Below are positions 44,314 to 55,411 of a DNA stretch of 64,000 bases, piece after piece (position 1 is the stretch's first letter; every line of letters begins with the position of its first letter). The notes below the pieces were generated by a model. That model was not told where the DNA came from and made no database searches. It saw only the letters and a program-made list of their open reading frames with translations. This DNA is from Opitutus sp. (GTDB lineage Bacteria > Verrucomicrobiota > Verrucomicrobiia > Opitutales > Opitutaceae), in contig JANPZY010000001.1 in assembly GCA_024707325.1 (NCBI GenBank), positions 682,001-746,000 of the forward strand, read 5' to 3'. A program made the translations under genes and the position numbers.

Positions 44314-45359
44314 TTACTTGCCGAGCACCCAGTTGAAGATGAGCGGAGCCACGATGGTGGCATCGCTCTCGACGATGTATTTCGGCGTCGACGAGGCGAG
44401 TTTGCCCCAGGTGATCTTCTCGTTCGGCACGGCGCCGGAGTAGCTGCCGTAGCTCGTGGTCGAGTCGCTGATCTGGCAGAAGTAGCCCCAGAGCGGCACG
44501 CCGCGGCGCTCGAGATCCTGGTGCAGCATCGGCACGACGCAGATCGGGAAATCGCCCGCGATACCACCGCCGATTTGGAAGAAGCCGATCGAGCCCTCCT
44601 TGTTGCGGAGCGTCTTGGCGTTCTTCGTATACCAAGCGGCGAGCCAGGTCATGTATTCGATGCCGGTGCGGACGGTGTGAACATTCTTCACATCGCCGCG
44701 GATCACGGCGGCCGCATACATGTTGCCGAGCGTGGAGTCTTCCCAGCCGGGGACGATCATCGGCAGGTTCTTCTCGCAGGCGGCGAGCATCCACGAATTC
44801 TTCGGATCGATCTGGTAGCTCTTCTTGAGCTTACCGGAACGGAGAATCTTGAACATGAACTCGTGCGGGAAGAACTGCTCGCCCGCGCGATCGGCGGCGA
44901 CCCACTCCTCGAGCACGGCCTTCTCGATGCGGCGCATGGCCTCCATCTCGGGAATGCACGTGTCGGTCACGCGATTCATGTGACGATCGAGGAGCTTTTG
45001 CTCATCGGCAGCCGTAAGGTCGCGATACTGCGGCACGCGCTCGTAGTAGTCGTGCGCGACGAGGTTGAAAATGTCCTCCTCGAGATTCGCGCCCGTGCAG
45101 ACGATGGCGTGAATCTTGTCCTTGCGGATCATCTCGGCGAGGGTGATGCCGAGCTCCGCGGTGGACATCGCACCGGCGATGGTCACCAGCATCTTGCCGC
45201 CGGCGGCGAGGTGAGTCTCGTAGCCCTTCGCGGCGTCGACGAGAGCGGCCGCGTTGAAGTGGCGGTAATTGTGGGCGATGAACTTCGACACCGGCCCTTT
45301 TTCGCGGCGAGCGCGGCGTTGATGTCTTCGGGTCGTTTCGAGGAGCGTTTGGCTTTCAT
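44314..45359 (-). CDS. Deoxyhypusine-synthase-like protein (frameshift near N-terminus)
   Basis: From GTG 45291 the frame gives 325 residues (SKFIAHNYRHFNAAALVDAA, GKMLVTIAGAMSTAELGI, IVCTGANLEEDIFNLVAHDYY, SIGFFQIGGGIAGDFPI, ITWGKLASSTPKYIVESDAT). This is the deoxyhypusine synthase fold with the NAD-binding and WGK-lysine regions. Bacteria do not carry eIF5A, so bacterial members are thought to make homospermidine or act on another target. A second frame from ATG 45359 (MKAKRSSKRPEDINAALAAK, KG) would join as KKGPVSKFI if one base were added at the run 45295-45302, so the gene start is placed there. It has its own terminator. Confidence 0.87.
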
Positions 45360-45446
45360 TTGAGTGCGCAGAAATAGAGCGCCGCCGATTGGCAACGCCA
45401 CAAAAAACGTCGCCCGAGGCGACCCGCTCCGCTGCGATGCCACGCC

Positions 45447-46356
45447 ATGCTCGCGGCGCTGCTCACGACGCTCTTCTTTTTCGCTCTCGTCGATCTTCGC
45501 CAATCGCTCGGTGCGCGAGCTCGGCGGTGTGCGCGCCAACGTCGCGCGACTCCTCTTCGCCGCGTTTTGTTTGGGTGCGTATGCGCACGTGTTCGGACCC
45601 GGACTCAGCGGCGCCGGTCGCGATTGGTTTTTGCTCAGCGGCATCATTGGCATGGGCTTGGGTGATCTTGCACTCTACGCGGCGCTGCCGCTGCTCGGTG
45701 CGCGACTCTCGGTGCTGATGACGCAGTGCCTCGCCGCCCCGATTGCGATTGTCGCGGAATGGCTGTGGCTCGACACGGCGCTCACTGCGACGCAGCTCGC
45801 ATGCGGTGCCGTCGCGGTCGCGGGCGTCGCGTGGTCATTGATGCCATCGAAAAGTTTGCCGCCACGCGTCGCGGTGAAGCCCATCGGTTTTTTCTACGGC
45901 GTGCTCGCCGCCGCGGGCCAGGGACTGGGAGCGGTGGTGAGCCGGCACGCCAACGCCGTGACCGTTTCCGCGGACGAAACGATCGACGGCCTGAGTGCAG
46001 CGTATCCGCGCATCCTCGGCGGACTCGCGGTCGCCATTGCGTATTTCGCAGTGCTCAAACTGCTGCGCAAAGACGACGATCTGGCCGGTGGCGGCGCCCG
46101 CACCCATGCGCGCGAGTGGCGTCGCTACCAATGGGTGCCGCTCAACGCGCTCGCGGGAGCCGTGCTTGGCGTAGGTTGTTATCAGTGGGCGCTTCTCACG
46201 ACGCCGAGCGGCCTCGTGCTGCCAATCGTGGCGTGCACGCCGTTGATGATCATTCCGCTCAGCCGCTGGCTCGAAGGCGAACGCCCCACGCGGCGCTCGC
46301 TCGTCGGCGCGGTGGTCGCAGTCAGTGGCGTGATCGGACTCACGCTCGCGCGCTGA
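45447..46356 (+). CDS. EamA/DMT-family transporter (frameshift near N-terminus)
   Basis: Ten membrane helices in two EamA repeats: RELGGVRANVARLLFAAFCL, GMGLGDLALYAALPLLG, SVLMTQCLAAPIAIVAEWLWL, then FFYGVLAAAGQGLGAVVSR, ALAGAVLGVGCYQWALLTT and LSRWLEGERPTRRSLVGAVVAV. The start is at ATG 45447 (MLAALLTTLFF). Removing one T from TTTTT (45477-45481) joins this to the SLSSIFANRSVRELG frame. Without the correction no start with a proper first helix exists. Metabolite export is likely; the substrate is unknown. Confidence 0.85.
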
Positions 46357-46417
46357 GCCGGTTTTTCATCTTTGACGCCGCGCGCACCAGCCGGTCTTTT
46401 GACCAACTCCCTTTCCG

Positions 46418-48290
<1,873 letters not shown>

Positions 48291-48309
48291 GCGCGATCGC
48301 GCGCTCCGT

Positions 48310-49617
48310 TCACCCACCGATCACTTCGCCAATCAGATCCGGCGGATTCACCGGACCGTCGTCAATCGTGATGGCTTGCGCGAGCGCCGCCTGAGCCTCG
48401 GCGAGTTTCGTGTCGCTGTTCGCGTAGATCGTCGCGAGCCGAGCGCCTTCCTCCACGCGCTCGCCGATCTTCACCAGATCCGCGACACCGACCGAGTGAT
48501 CCACCGCGTCTTCGGCCCGCGCGCGCCCCGCGCCCAAGGCCAGCGCGACCAGCGCCACCGCGCGCGCATCGACATCGCGCACGACGCCAGCACGCGCAGC
48601 TCTGACCGCACCTCGGCACGACCCGAGCCGCAGTCGCGACGGATCGTCCGCCACGCGCTCATCGCCACCTTGTGCGCGCACCATCGCGCGGAATTTTTCC
48701 AGCGCGAGTCCGCTGTGGATCGCCTGATTCAGATGCGCCCGCGCTTCATCCACCGAGCCGGCCCGTCCGGCAAGAATCAGCATCTGTTCACCCAGCGCAA
48801 AGGTCACCGACATCGTGTCCGCGGGACCATGACCATGCAGGCACTCGATGGACTCGATCACTTCGAGCGCGTTTCCGACCGCACGACCAAGCGGCTGGTG
48901 CATCGCCGTCATCACCACACGCGTCGGTTTGCCCATCGCGGTGGCGACATCCACCAACGCCTGCGCGAGTTCGCGGGCTCTTTTCTTTTCCGGCAAAAAC
49001 GCGCCGCGACCAAACTTCACGTCGAGCACGAGCGCGTCGATGCCTTCGGCGAGCTTCTTCGCGAGAATAGAACCGCAGAGGAGCGGGATGCTCTCGACCG
49101 TCCCGGTCACGTCGCGCAGCGCGTAGAGTTTCTTGTCGGCCGGCGCGAGTTCGGCTGTTTGCCCGATCAGCGACAAACCGATCTCCTCGAGTTCACGACG
49201 ATACTCGCCGAGCGAGAGGTTCACGCGGAAACCCGGAATCGATTCGAGTTTGTCGAGCGTGCCGCCGGTGTGACCGAGTCCGCGGCCGGAAATCATCGGC
49301 ACCGCCACGCCGCACGCCGCGATCATCGGCGCGAGATGCAGGGAGACTTTGTCGCCCACGCCGCCGGTGGAGTGCTTGTCCACTTTCGGCAGCGCAATCG
49401 AAGCGAGATCGGCAACGACGCCCGATCGCATCATCGCTTCCGTGTAGTGCGCCGTTTCCTGCGGCGACATGCCGCGGCAGCAGATCGCCATGAGCATCGC
49501 GCTGAGCTGGTAATCGGCCCACGAGCCATCCGTCGCGCCGCGCACGAAAGCGGCGATCTCATCGCGCGAGAGTGCGTGTCCGTCTCGTTTTTTGGCGATG
49601 AGGTGCTGCGGGAACAT
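48310..49617 (-). CDS. deoA: Thymidine / pyrimidine-nucleoside phosphorylase
   Basis: 435 residues. It cleaves thymidine or deoxyuridine with phosphate to the base and 2-deoxyribose 1-phosphate. Visible signatures: the N-terminal helix AFVRGATDGSWADYQLSAMLMA, the family pattern KVDKHSTGGVGDKVSLHLAP (phosphate site), MISGRGLGHTGGTLDKLESI, ALRDVTGTVESIPLLCGSIL and the C-terminal domain AGVVRDVDARAVALVALALG. The deoC and ribokinase genes 10 kb away could complete a deoxyribose route. It is convergent with the ABC-F gene. Confidence 0.92.
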   Translation of the reverse strand: MFPQHLIAKKRDGHALSRDEIAAFVRGATDGSWADYQLSAMLMAICCRGMSPQETAHYTEAMMRSGVVADLASIALPKVDKHSTGGVGDKVSLHLAPMIAACGVAVPMISGRGLGHTGGTLDKLESIPGFRVNLSLGEYRRELEEIGLSLIGQTAELAPADKKLYALRDVTGTVESIPLLCGSILAKKLAEGIDALVLDVKFGRGAFLPEKKRARELAQALVDVATAMGKPTRVVMTAMHQPLGRAVGNALEVIESIECLHGHGPADTMSVTFALGEQMLILAGRAGSVDEARAHLNQAIHSGLALEKFRAMVRAQGGDERVADDPSRLRLGSCRGAVRAARAGVVRDVDARAVALVALALGAGRARAEDAVDHSVGVADLVKIGERVEEGARLATIYANSDTKLAEAQAALAQAITIDDGPVNPPDLIGEVIGG

Positions 49618-49737
49618 GACCGCAGCGTTTCACGCGCTCGCGCCGTGGGCAAATCCGTAAGCACACCTCCCGCCCGCAATTCTCGTGGCCCGGCGCTCTT
49701 CGTGCGCGTCGCCACCGCGCACGAAAAGAAGCCGCGC

Positions 49738-50499
49738 TCACGCGTCCTGCTGCGGATTGAGAATCAGCGTGGAGGTGCTGCCGGCGAAAAACTCGTAGTC
49801 GGTCCGCTGCACGCGCGAGGTGACGCCGCGCGCGAGCAGTTCGCGCCGCAGGCGCTCGAGCTCGGGATAAAGCCGGCCGTCGGCGCCGACGATCGGGTGG
49901 ATGCGCACCTCGGCGGTGCTCACGCGCGCGAGTTCGCGGCAGGCGGCCAGGTGCCACTCGAAATCGAATTGTTGCGCGTAGATGAAAAGCAGGTGCGCGC
50001 ACAGCACCAGGTCGAAGGTGCCGTCGAAGAACGGCAGCCGCGGCAGCGCCGCCGCCACATAGCGACCGTGCACCGCGTGCGTTTCGAAATCGGAAACAAA
50101 CCGTTGCGCCGCCGTCCGGCGGTCCTCCTCGGCCGCTTCCAGCGAGGAAAACGACTTGAGCTTGAACAACCGCCGCTTGGCGCGGATCTGCGCAAACATC
50201 GCGTCGTAATCGCGCGTGATCTGCTCCGAAAGAGCGTATCCGCTCTTCGAATACTGCGGATCGACCGCCACGGCGTCGATGCCCCGCCGGCACGCCTCCG
50301 CGGTGAACGACGAGGGGCCGGCGGCGACGTCGAGCACCGAGAGGCCGCGCAGCGCGGCGACATCGAGCGCGAAGAAGCGCGCGTATTCGTCGAGCGTCCG
50401 GCCGAAGAACGACACGGCGGGCAGCTCGAGTGCAGGGAGGGGCCGCGGCCTGGTTTGAAGCCGCGGCCGGGTTATGGGCGGATCGAGGAGCGTAGGCAT
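49738..50499 (-). CDS. Class I SAM-dependent methyltransferase-like protein
   Basis: 253 residues from ATG 50499 (MPTLLDPPITRPRLQTRP). The Rossmann core is visible as LRGLSVLDVAAGPSSFTAEACRRG (motif I D-x-A-x-G), AVDPQYSKS and the post-motif FDGTFDLVLCAHLLFIYAQQF. The VARYLYPELERLRRELLARG-like end is unconserved. No substrate hint. It is separated by a terminator from the small gene upstream. Confidence 0.82.
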   Translation of the reverse strand: MPTLLDPPITRPRLQTRPRPLPALELPAVSFFGRTLDEYARFFALDVAALRGLSVLDVAAGPSSFTAEACRRGIDAVAVDPQYSKSGYALSEQITRDYDAMFAQIRAKRRLFKLKSFSSLEAAEEDRRTAAQRFVSDFETHAVHGRYVAAALPRLPFFDGTFDLVLCAHLLFIYAQQFDFEWHLAACRELARVSTAEVRIHPIVGADGRLYPELERLRRELLARGVTSRVQRTDYEFFAGSTSTLILNPQQDA

Positions 50500-50559
50500 A
50501 AAGCGAGAAGGAGTTGGAGAGAGGAAGTTGGGAGGAGCGGAGGCGGAATCTGGAAAACG

Positions 50560-50587
50560 AAAAAGCCCGACTCGGATGAGTCGGGCT
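50560..50587 (-). terminator. Terminator of the 44-residue small gene (minus strand)
   Basis: On the minus strand AGCCCGACTC, loop ATCC, GAGTCGGGCT is followed by TTTTC. It is 36 bp beyond the stop at 50624 and 61 bp before the methyltransferase start, so it marks the end of a separate short transcript. Confidence 0.9.
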
Positions 50588-50623
50588 CGGGAGGGATGAG
50601 GGATTTTATTTTGGCGGTGTGCT

Positions 50624-50758
50624 TTACTCCCACACCGCGGCGCCATTTCGCGCCTTCATCATCTCTGCCGAGCCCTTGGAATGCCACCAAGCGCGTTTAC
50701 CGGCCGCCATTTTAACGGCGGACGTGCAAACTCGACGAAGCGTGACGGCGGAAATCAT
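50624..50758 (-). CDS. Candidate 44-residue basic protein
   Basis: ATG 50758 to TAA 50624 gives MISAVTLRRVCTSAVKMAAG, KRAWWHSKGSAEMMKARNGA and AVWE. It is rich in Lys/Arg with a double Trp and no membrane segment. A strong terminator close after the stop supports expression as an independent short mRNA. A start at the internal Met17 would leave 28 residues. No family is recognised. It sits between 22-bp array 6 and the methyltransferase gene. Confidence 0.5.
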   Translation of the reverse strand: MISAVTLRRVCTSAVKMAAGKRAWWHSKGSAEMMKARNGAAVWE

Positions 50759-50850
50759 TGAGCGCTCGTGATGCGCCCGACGCAGGTGCAGTGCAAGTGC
50801 AAATTGCGGAAAGTGCTCCCAGCCGAGCACCAGCGAAACGCTGACGTCAC

Positions 50851-51026
50851 CTCGGGCGCGAGTCGGGACAGCGTGCGACCTGAGTCGAGCCACGGTCCGG
50901 ACCGGGTCGCGCCAAGGTGCGTCCACGGTCGGGACAAGGTGCGGACCGGGTCGGGACAAAAGAAAGCCCGAGTCGCGCCAGGGTGCGGCACGGCTCGGGA
51001 CGAAAGGCGGCGCGAGTCGGGGCTGA
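50851..51026 (+). repeat. 22-bp phased repeat array 6 (about eight units)
   Basis: Full units start at 50873, 50895, 50917, 50939, 50961, 50983 and 51005, all exactly 22 bp, with a weaker unit before. Examples are GTCCGGACCGG followed by GTCGCGCCAAG and GTGCGTCCACG followed by GTCGGGACAAG. The last unit ends at 51026, directly against the stop codon (51027-51029, minus strand) of the coiled-coil gene. Confidence 0.9.
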
Positions 51027-51581
51027 TTACTTCGTGACTCGGAGCGCGGCGAGGAACGGCGCTTGCGTGAGGCGCTGCATGGTCGTGAGCGGTTTTTCCT
51101 TTTGCCGCTCTTCCTCGGACAACAACGCCTGCTCGCGAGCGATCAGGCTGGCTTCGCGTTTCATGAGCTCGGACTCGCGACGGCGGAGCGCGGCTTCGGC
51201 TTCGCGAAACGCGAGGCGGTCATTACGGAGGTGTTCCTGCTCGGCTTCGAGGAGCTGACGCGCGCGGTGAAATTTATCCCACGCAGCCTGAAGCGCGACT
51301 TCATCGCCAAAAGGCGTGCTGCTGTTGGGACGCTGAAAAGCCGTGCCGACGGCCACGCGCCCGACCGGCGCTCTGGCGGCATCGATCTCCGCCTGCCACG
51401 CGCGGAGCCGTTCCTCGTAGGAGCGCAGATTCGCCTCCCGCTCGCGGAGTGCGGCGAGTTCGTCGTCCGGAGCCGCCGCGGGAGCCGGTGCGAAAGGCAC
51501 GCTCGTCTCGCCTGACGTGGAACGGCGGGGCAGCTTCAAAACAGGCCGGCCGGCGGGGAACGGAGCTTGGGTGGAGTTCAT
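51027..51581 (-). CDS. Coiled-coil protein of unknown function
   Basis: 184 residues from ATG 51581. The N-terminal 40 residues are Pro/Ala-rich, then come two long charged helices likely to form coiled coils: DDELAALREREANLRSYEER and RLRAWQAEID, and DKFHRARQLLEAEQEHLRND through RRRESELMKREASLIAREQA. It ends LTQAPFLAALRVTK. There is no signal peptide. No family is recognised; a structural or partner-binding role is plausible. Confidence 0.7.
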   Translation of the reverse strand: MNSTQAPFPAGRPVLKLPRRSTSGETSVPFAPAPAAAPDDELAALREREANLRSYEERLRAWQAEIDAARAPVGRVAVGTAFQRPNSSTPFGDEVALQAAWDKFHRARQLLEAEQEHLRNDRLAFREAEAALRRRESELMKREASLIAREQALLSEEERQKEKPLTTMQRLTQAPFLAALRVTK

Positions 51582-51651
51582 GACGCGGAGCTGGTTGCGA
51601 ACACGCTAGATACAGCTCGCGGCGGCCCATGGCTACCGTGACGCAAATTTT

Positions 51652-54111
51652 TTACGCCTCATTTACAATCGGGCGATTTCCCGAATCCAAGGCAGAGCGC
51701 ACCCGATGGAGGAGATCATCGGCGCCGTAAGGCTTCGCCAGAATCTGGGTGCCGGGGACGTTCAACACACTGCCGTCGAGAGCGGCGCCCGCGTAGCCAC
51801 TGCAGAAAATCACGGGCAGGCCGGGCTTCAGTTTGGTGATGCGCTCGTAGGCTTCGCGTCCGCCGAGATTGGGCATGACGACATCGAGCACGATGAGAGC
51901 GATGTCGTTTTGATGCGCCTCGAACTTCGCGCAGGCTTCGACGCCATCGACCGCCACGATGACACGGTAGCCGGAGCGTTGGAGGATGCGGATCGCGAGT
52001 TCGCGGACCATCGGTTCGTCTTCCGCGAGCAGAATTGTTTCCGAACCGCGCGCGGGAACGGGGGTGTGTTTCGGTCCGACGGCGGTGGCCGAGCGCGCGA
52101 CGATCGGGAGGTAGATTTTGAACGTCGTGCCCTGGCCCGGCTCGCTGTAGACGTGGATCATGCCGTCGTGCTGCTTGATCACGCCGTAAACGACAGCGAG
52201 GCCGAGACCGGTGCCTTTGCCGGTGGGCTTGGTGGTGAAGAACGGTTCGAAGACGTGACTCAGCGTCTCGCGGTCCATGCCGACGCCGTTGTCGGTGACG
52301 GTGAGGAGAACGTAGCGGCCGGGCTTCGCCCACGGGTGGCTTTCGCGGAAGGCGCCGTTCACGAGCACGTTTTCGGTTTCCAACGTGATGCGTCCACCGG
52401 CCGCGAGCGCGTCGCGGGCGTTGACGCAGAGATTGAGGACCACTTGGTCGATCTGCGCGCGATCGGCGTAAACGTTGCCGAGATCGTGGCCGGGAATGAA
52501 GTCCACCGAGATCTGCTCCCCGAGCACGCGACGGAGCATTTTGAGGAGTTCGGAGATCGCCTGATTCAGATCCAGATCGGATTTGCGCAACGTCTGCTGA
52601 CGGCCGAAGGCGAGCAGTTGCTGCGTCAATTGGGCGGCGCGCTCGGCGGCCGCTTTGACCTGATCGAGGTGCGACTTGCGCTCGGGCCACGTGGAGCCGG
52701 AGTCGAGCGCCATCGCGGTGTAGCCCTGGATGACTTGGAGGAGATTGTTGAAATCGTGCGCGACGCCGCCGGCGAGCAGGCCCACGGCCTCCATCTTTTG
52801 CGCGACGCGCACCTGTTCCTCGAGGGAGACTTCGCGCAGGCTGCGACGATATGAATCGCTGAGCACGCCCGCCTGTTGCACGAGCGTCTCGAGTCGCTCT
52901 CGCGCGTCGCGGCTCATCGGCTCCGCACCGCCGCCGACACCGAGCAAGCCGACGGTTTGCTGCGCGTGCTGCACCGGCAAGACCAGTAAATCAGGCGCGG
53001 CGGGAATGTCGTCGGCCGGATCAGCGGCGTTGGCGATCACCACACCACCCGATGTCAGCAGGCGACCCGAGAGCGCTTCAAACTGACCAAACTCCAACCA
53101 ACCACTGCTGGCGTGTTCGGCGGTCGCGCGCCGCCACTCGTCGGCCCCGACGATCATTTCCCACGACATGCCGACGTGCGCGAGCACACGGAGGCGTTGA
53201 TTGCCCACGATCACACCGACGAAGCCGCGAGCGCTCTTCGTCTGCTGCAGCGCACCGCGCAGCAAGATTTCGTGCGCCGCGCGCCAGTCGCCCGTTTGCA
53301 GATAGCTGCGCATCGCCTCGGTCACGGCAGCGAGCAACTCGCCCTGCGCGCGCAGCAGGCCGCTCACGCGCTGCCGCTCCGTCACATCGACGCCGACACC
53401 GCCGATCAGCGTCTCGCCGTTTCCATCGCGGAGCGGAAACAGATACACGTGAATCATGCCTGCGGGCGTGTGGTGCTCCGCCTCCACGAGACGATTTTCG
53501 CGCAGCACCCGGTCGTTGACCGCCTCATACTCCGATGCGCGCTCGGGCGGATAAACTTCGCTCAACTTCCGGCCGACCGGCGAAGACTCGAACTCTCCGT
53601 CAGCGAGCCACGTATCGTTGACGAAGCGATACCGTCCCTCGCGATCCACGATCCATCCCGGCAACGGGATGCTCTTCAAATAGAGTCGCGCGATCTCCTC
53701 GAGCGGGCCAGGAGCAACGTGGATCAGCGGGGCGCGCTCCGTCGGCGAAGCAGCCGCGCGGCGCTTGCGCACAAACCAGATGCTCGCCGCAAGCAATCCG
53801 AGCGCCGCGGCGGCACGCGCCACTGCCTCCACATCGACCGGCAGACCGGCCGTGGTGAACTGCAGCACGCACACCAGCACGACGCCGATTACGACGGCGG
53901 TGGTCGCGCGTTTCGATCCGGCAACTCCGCACCCGACCGGCCAATTCATCGCGGCCCACGCAACGAGCGTGCCGCACGCGAGGGCGAGTGCTCCGCCCGC
54001 AAGCGTTTCGAGCGCCTTCTGCCACGGGAGAAGTTCCCGGGCTTCAGCGAGCACCGGATTTCCCGTCATCCATCGAGTTGCTTCGAACGCGAAGGCCAGC
54101 GTGGACAGCAT
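51652..54111 (-). CDS. Hybrid sensor histidine kinase (PAS, GAF, HisKA, HATPase, receiver)
   Basis: 819 residues. Three N-terminal membrane helices (residues about 34-115), a PAS domain (IPLPGWIVDREGRYRFVNDT...GVGVDVTERQR, about 145-245), a GAF-like domain (about 255-420), then the kinase core: H-box VGLLAGGVAHDFNNLLQVIQ, N-box VVLNLCVNARDALAAGG, G1 VTDNGVGMD, F-box FEPFFTTK and G2 GKGTGLGLAVVYG. The C-terminal receiver has LLAEDEPMVREL, IALIVLDVVMPNLGG (phospho-Asp) and ILAKPYG. It has no DNA-binding output of its own. The order NatB then this gene places it downstream of the LytSR/NatAB operon on the same strand. Confidence 0.93.
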   Translation of the reverse strand: MLSTLAFAFEATRWMTGNPVLAEARELLPWQKALETLAGGALALACGTLVAWAAMNWPVGCGVAGSKRATTAVVIGVVLVCVLQFTTAGLPVDVEAVARAAAALGLLAASIWFVRKRRAAASPTERAPLIHVAPGPLEEIARLYLKSIPLPGWIVDREGRYRFVNDTWLADGEFESSPVGRKLSEVYPPERASEYEAVNDRVLRENRLVEAEHHTPAGMIHVYLFPLRDGNGETLIGGVGVDVTERQRVSGLLRAQGELLAAVTEAMRSYLQTGDWRAAHEILLRGALQQTKSARGFVGVIVGNQRLRVLAHVGMSWEMIVGADEWRRATAEHASSGWLEFGQFEALSGRLLTSGGVVIANAADPADDIPAAPDLLVLPVQHAQQTVGLLGVGGGAEPMSRDARERLETLVQQAGVLSDSYRRSLREVSLEEQVRVAQKMEAVGLLAGGVAHDFNNLLQVIQGYTAMALDSGSTWPERKSHLDQVKAAAERAAQLTQQLLAFGRQQTLRKSDLDLNQAISELLKMLRRVLGEQISVDFIPGHDLGNVYADRAQIDQVVLNLCVNARDALAAGGRITLETENVLVNGAFRESHPWAKPGRYVLLTVTDNGVGMDRETLSHVFEPFFTTKPTGKGTGLGLAVVYGVIKQHDGMIHVYSEPGQGTTFKIYLPIVARSATAVGPKHTPVPARGSETILLAEDEPMVRELAIRILQRSGYRVIVAVDGVEACAKFEAHQNDIALIVLDVVMPNLGGREAYERITKLKPGLPVIFCSGYAGAALDGSVLNVPGTQILAKPYGADDLLHRVRSALDSGNRPIVNEA

Positions 54112-54187
54112 CGCGCGCTACGATGCTGTCGCCCCTTCGCGTGGCGACAGCAAAAAGCACTCACCATGACCTTATTAGGCCTGCGGC

Positions 54188-55411
54188 TTAGCTGCGAAAG
54201 ATCACATCTTCGCGCTTAAACATTTTCACCGCGAGCAGGAGTGCGATCGCGGCATACAGCGAAGACGAACCGAAGATCAGCGCGATGTAGTGCCAGTTCC
54301 AGACACCCGAGAGCATCTCCTTGCAAACGAGTGACAGATTAAGAATCGGCACGAGCGCGAGTCGCGGATTGAGGTCGATGCCCGGCAACATGCCGACGAT
54401 GGCCGGCATGATCACCACGAACATCAGCGGTGTCACATAGCTTTGCGCCTCTTTGTAGCTCTTCGCGAACAGCGCCAGCGTGAAGACCAGCGCGGAGAAA
54501 AACACCGCGACGGGGACCACCATCGCGAGCACACCGACGAGGCCCAGCGGATCGATCGTCGGCAAAGGCATCGTCGCAGCAGCGGAGGCCGCCGCGGGCT
54601 TGGCATTGCCCATGAGCAGCATGCCGGCGGCAAATGCCGAGACGCCCATCGACACGAGCGCGAGCACCATCGCCGCCAGCGAACCGGTGAGCACCATGAG
54701 GAACTTGCCGAGCACGATCTCGCCCCGCCCCACGGGACTGCACAACAACGTCTCCATCGTGCCGCGCTCCTTCTCACCGGCGGTGAGATCCATCGCGGGA
54801 TACATCGCACCCGTGAGACAGAGAATGACGATGATGTAGGGCACCAAACCACCGAGGAGATTGCCGCCGACCTTTTCCGGCGGCGCGACGTTCTGCCGCG
54901 TCGTCGAAAACGGATTCACCAAGCGCTGCGGCAAATCGCGCTCCTGCAGCAATCGCGTGACCGTGCGTTCGCGCAGCTCCCGGAAGAAATCCTCGAGATG
55001 GCCAAGCGCCACGCGCGACTTCAGCTCGCCCTCGTAGTGGTAGAATTTCACTTCGCCGGCCGAGCCGTCCCTCAGCCCCGCTTCGAAGCCCGGCGGCAGC
55101 TCCACGACCGCGCGTATCTTTTTATCGGATACCTGCTGTTTCCAGTCCTGGACCTCGGGCACGAGCTCGACCTTTTCCAACTGGCGCAGCTGCTCGACCA
55201 CTCCCGGAGAATCCTCGCCGCCGAGAACCATGATCTGCGCGGTCGCGTCCTTCACCTTGCTCACGACGCCCGTCGCGATCTTGCCCACGCCGAGGAAAAG
55301 TCCCGGCATGATGAGCGTCGGCACCACGATCATCGAGATGAGCGTGCGGCGATCGCGCAGCGAATCCTTCAGTTCCTTCAGATAGACGGTGACAATGTTG
55401 CGCCAGTTCAT
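54188..55411 (-). CDS. ABC-2 type transporter permease, NatB-like
   Basis: 407 residues with an N-terminal helix (RTLISMIVVPTLIMPGLFLG), a large extracytoplasmic domain of about 130 residues, and five C-terminal helices (YIIVILCLTGAMYPAMDLTA, FLMVLTGSLAAMVLALVSMG, LAMVVPVAVFFSALVFTLAL, YVTPLMFVVIMPAIVGMLPG and ALIFGSSSLYAAIALLLAV). GEKERGTMETLL is the usual ABC-2 loop. The layout matches NatB and similar Na+-export or drug-efflux permeases. It overlaps natA by four bases. Confidence 0.9.
   Translation of the reverse strand: MNWRNIVTVYLKELKDSLRDRRTLISMIVVPTLIMPGLFLGVGKIATGVVSKVKDATAQIMVLGGEDSPGVVEQLRQLEKVELVPEVQDWKQQVSDKKIRAVVELPPGFEAGLRDGSAGEVKFYHYEGELKSRVALGHLEDFFRELRERTVTRLLQERDLPQRLVNPFSTTRQNVAPPEKVGGNLLGGLVPYIIVILCLTGAMYPAMDLTAGEKERGTMETLLCSPVGRGEIVLGKFLMVLTGSLAAMVLALVSMGVSAFAAGMLLMGNAKPAAASAAATMPLPTIDPLGLVGVLAMVVPVAVFFSALVFTLALFAKSYKEAQSYVTPLMFVVIMPAIVGMLPGIDLNPRLALVPILNLSLVCKEMLSGVWNWHYIALIFGSSSLYAAIALLLAVKMFKREDVIFRS

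Noticed and set aside
48376-50715. 779-codon plus-strand frame opposite deoA and the methyltransferase
   Set aside because: Antisense to two recognisable genes; His/Arg-rich with no domain.
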